From assembly GCA_016938095.1 (NCBI GenBank), contig JAFGVG010000159.1:1-6564 (forward strand): DNA of 6,564 nt. The letters run 5' to 3'. This stretch comes from Bacteroidales bacterium (GTDB taxonomy: Bacteria; Bacteroidota; Bacteroidia; Bacteroidales; UBA10428). Below are positions 6,334 to 6,564 of the stretch, piece after piece; the stretch's first letter is position 1; each line of letters starts with the position of its first letter. Below the pieces are notes generated by a model. The model worked only from the letters and a program-made list of their open reading frames with translations, searched no databases and was not told where the DNA came from. Position numbers and translations under genes: made by a program.

Positions 6334-6564
6334 CTAGCTTTCTTGTTGTTTTTTACGGAATTCCGAAGGAGTAAGCAGTGTTAGCGATTTAAAAGCCTTG
6401 TTAAACGCAGCTTTTGAATTGTATCCTACTTGTTCAGCAATTTCTTCGATGGTAAGGTTATGTTTTGCCTTATCGGATAAAATGAGTTGTGCCTCCTGAA
6501 TGCGATATTCCGATAGCAGATCGTAGAAGTTTTTTCCGGTTTTTTCGTTAATTACCTGCGATAC
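6334..6564 (-). CDS. AraC-family transcriptional regulator, C-terminal DNA-binding part only
   Basis: The last 76 residues and TAG stop of a regulator whose N-terminal part lies beyond the right edge. The visible part is the AraC/XylS helix-turn-helix domain. The end of the first helix-turn-helix reads VSQVINEKTGKNFYDLL (1-17), followed by the linker helix YRIQEAQLIL. The second is TIEEIAEQVGYNSKAAFNKAFK (38-59), closing with LTPSEFR (64-70), where the family has G-x-TPxxYR. One small oddity is Leu63 where most members have glycine before xTP. In Bacteroidota this sequence type is often joined to an N-terminal seven-helix membrane region or periplasmic sensor; that part cannot be seen. It would bind DNA in the cytosol, and its position just upstream of the acyltransferase makes that gene a candidate target. 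Confidence 0.93.
   Translation of the reverse strand, partial: VSQVINEKTGKNFYDLLSEYRIQEAQLILSDKAKHNLTIEEIAEQVGYNSKAAFNKAFKSLTLLTPSEFRKKQQES

Noticed and set aside
1..6564. Mobile element, CRISPR array, tRNA or rRNA
   Set aside because: I found no transposase or integrase motifs, spaced direct repeats or tRNA-like folds by eye on either strand; the window is packed with ordinary chromosomal genes.

Overview
The window reads like chromosomal DNA of a member of the Bacteroidota. This is an inference from three things: the one clear promoter has the TTG-N19-TAnnTTT layout of that phylum, most starts lack a strong Shine-Dalgarno sequence, and the regulator fragment at the right end closely resembles the AraC-type domains common there. 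I see no tRNA, rRNA, insertion sequence, CRISPR array or prophage gene. No stretch longer than about 115 bases lacks a gene.

Left part (1 to about 4025, all minus strand, so read right to left): a small atypical short-chain dehydrogenase-like protein (3375-4025), then a radical-SAM aminomutase of the KamA family (1724-3265), then a cation-chloride cotransporter of the SLC12 type (1746 down to the window edge, incomplete). The transporter start lies inside the end of the aminomutase gene (23 bp overlap), so these two are almost certainly co-transcribed. The transporter frame is open for 582 codons and runs off the left edge.

Middle (4026-5056): a compact divergent intergenic region with a good promoter and a dyad-symmetric element, then a plus-strand TIGR01777-type SDR protein (YfcH/SDR39U1-like). 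Its stop lies inside the end of the next, convergent gene (21 bp tail-to-tail overlap).

Right part (5036-6564, minus strand): a multi-pass membrane acyltransferase of the Acyl_transf_3 family, preceded by the C-terminal DNA-binding end of an AraC-family regulator that is cut by the right window edge.

The most interesting point is the aminomutase. It keeps the radical-SAM cysteines, the PLP lysine and the arginine that binds the amino-acid carboxylate, but both aspartates that hold the lysine side chain in lysine 2,3-aminomutase are replaced (His332 and Asn369), and the structural zinc-site cysteines are gone. It is therefore probably not a lysine 2,3-aminomutase; glutamate or another alpha-amino acid is more likely. 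Its translational overlap with an ion cotransporter suggests, as a hypothesis only, a salt or osmotic adaptation unit that makes a beta-amino-acid solute and moves ions.
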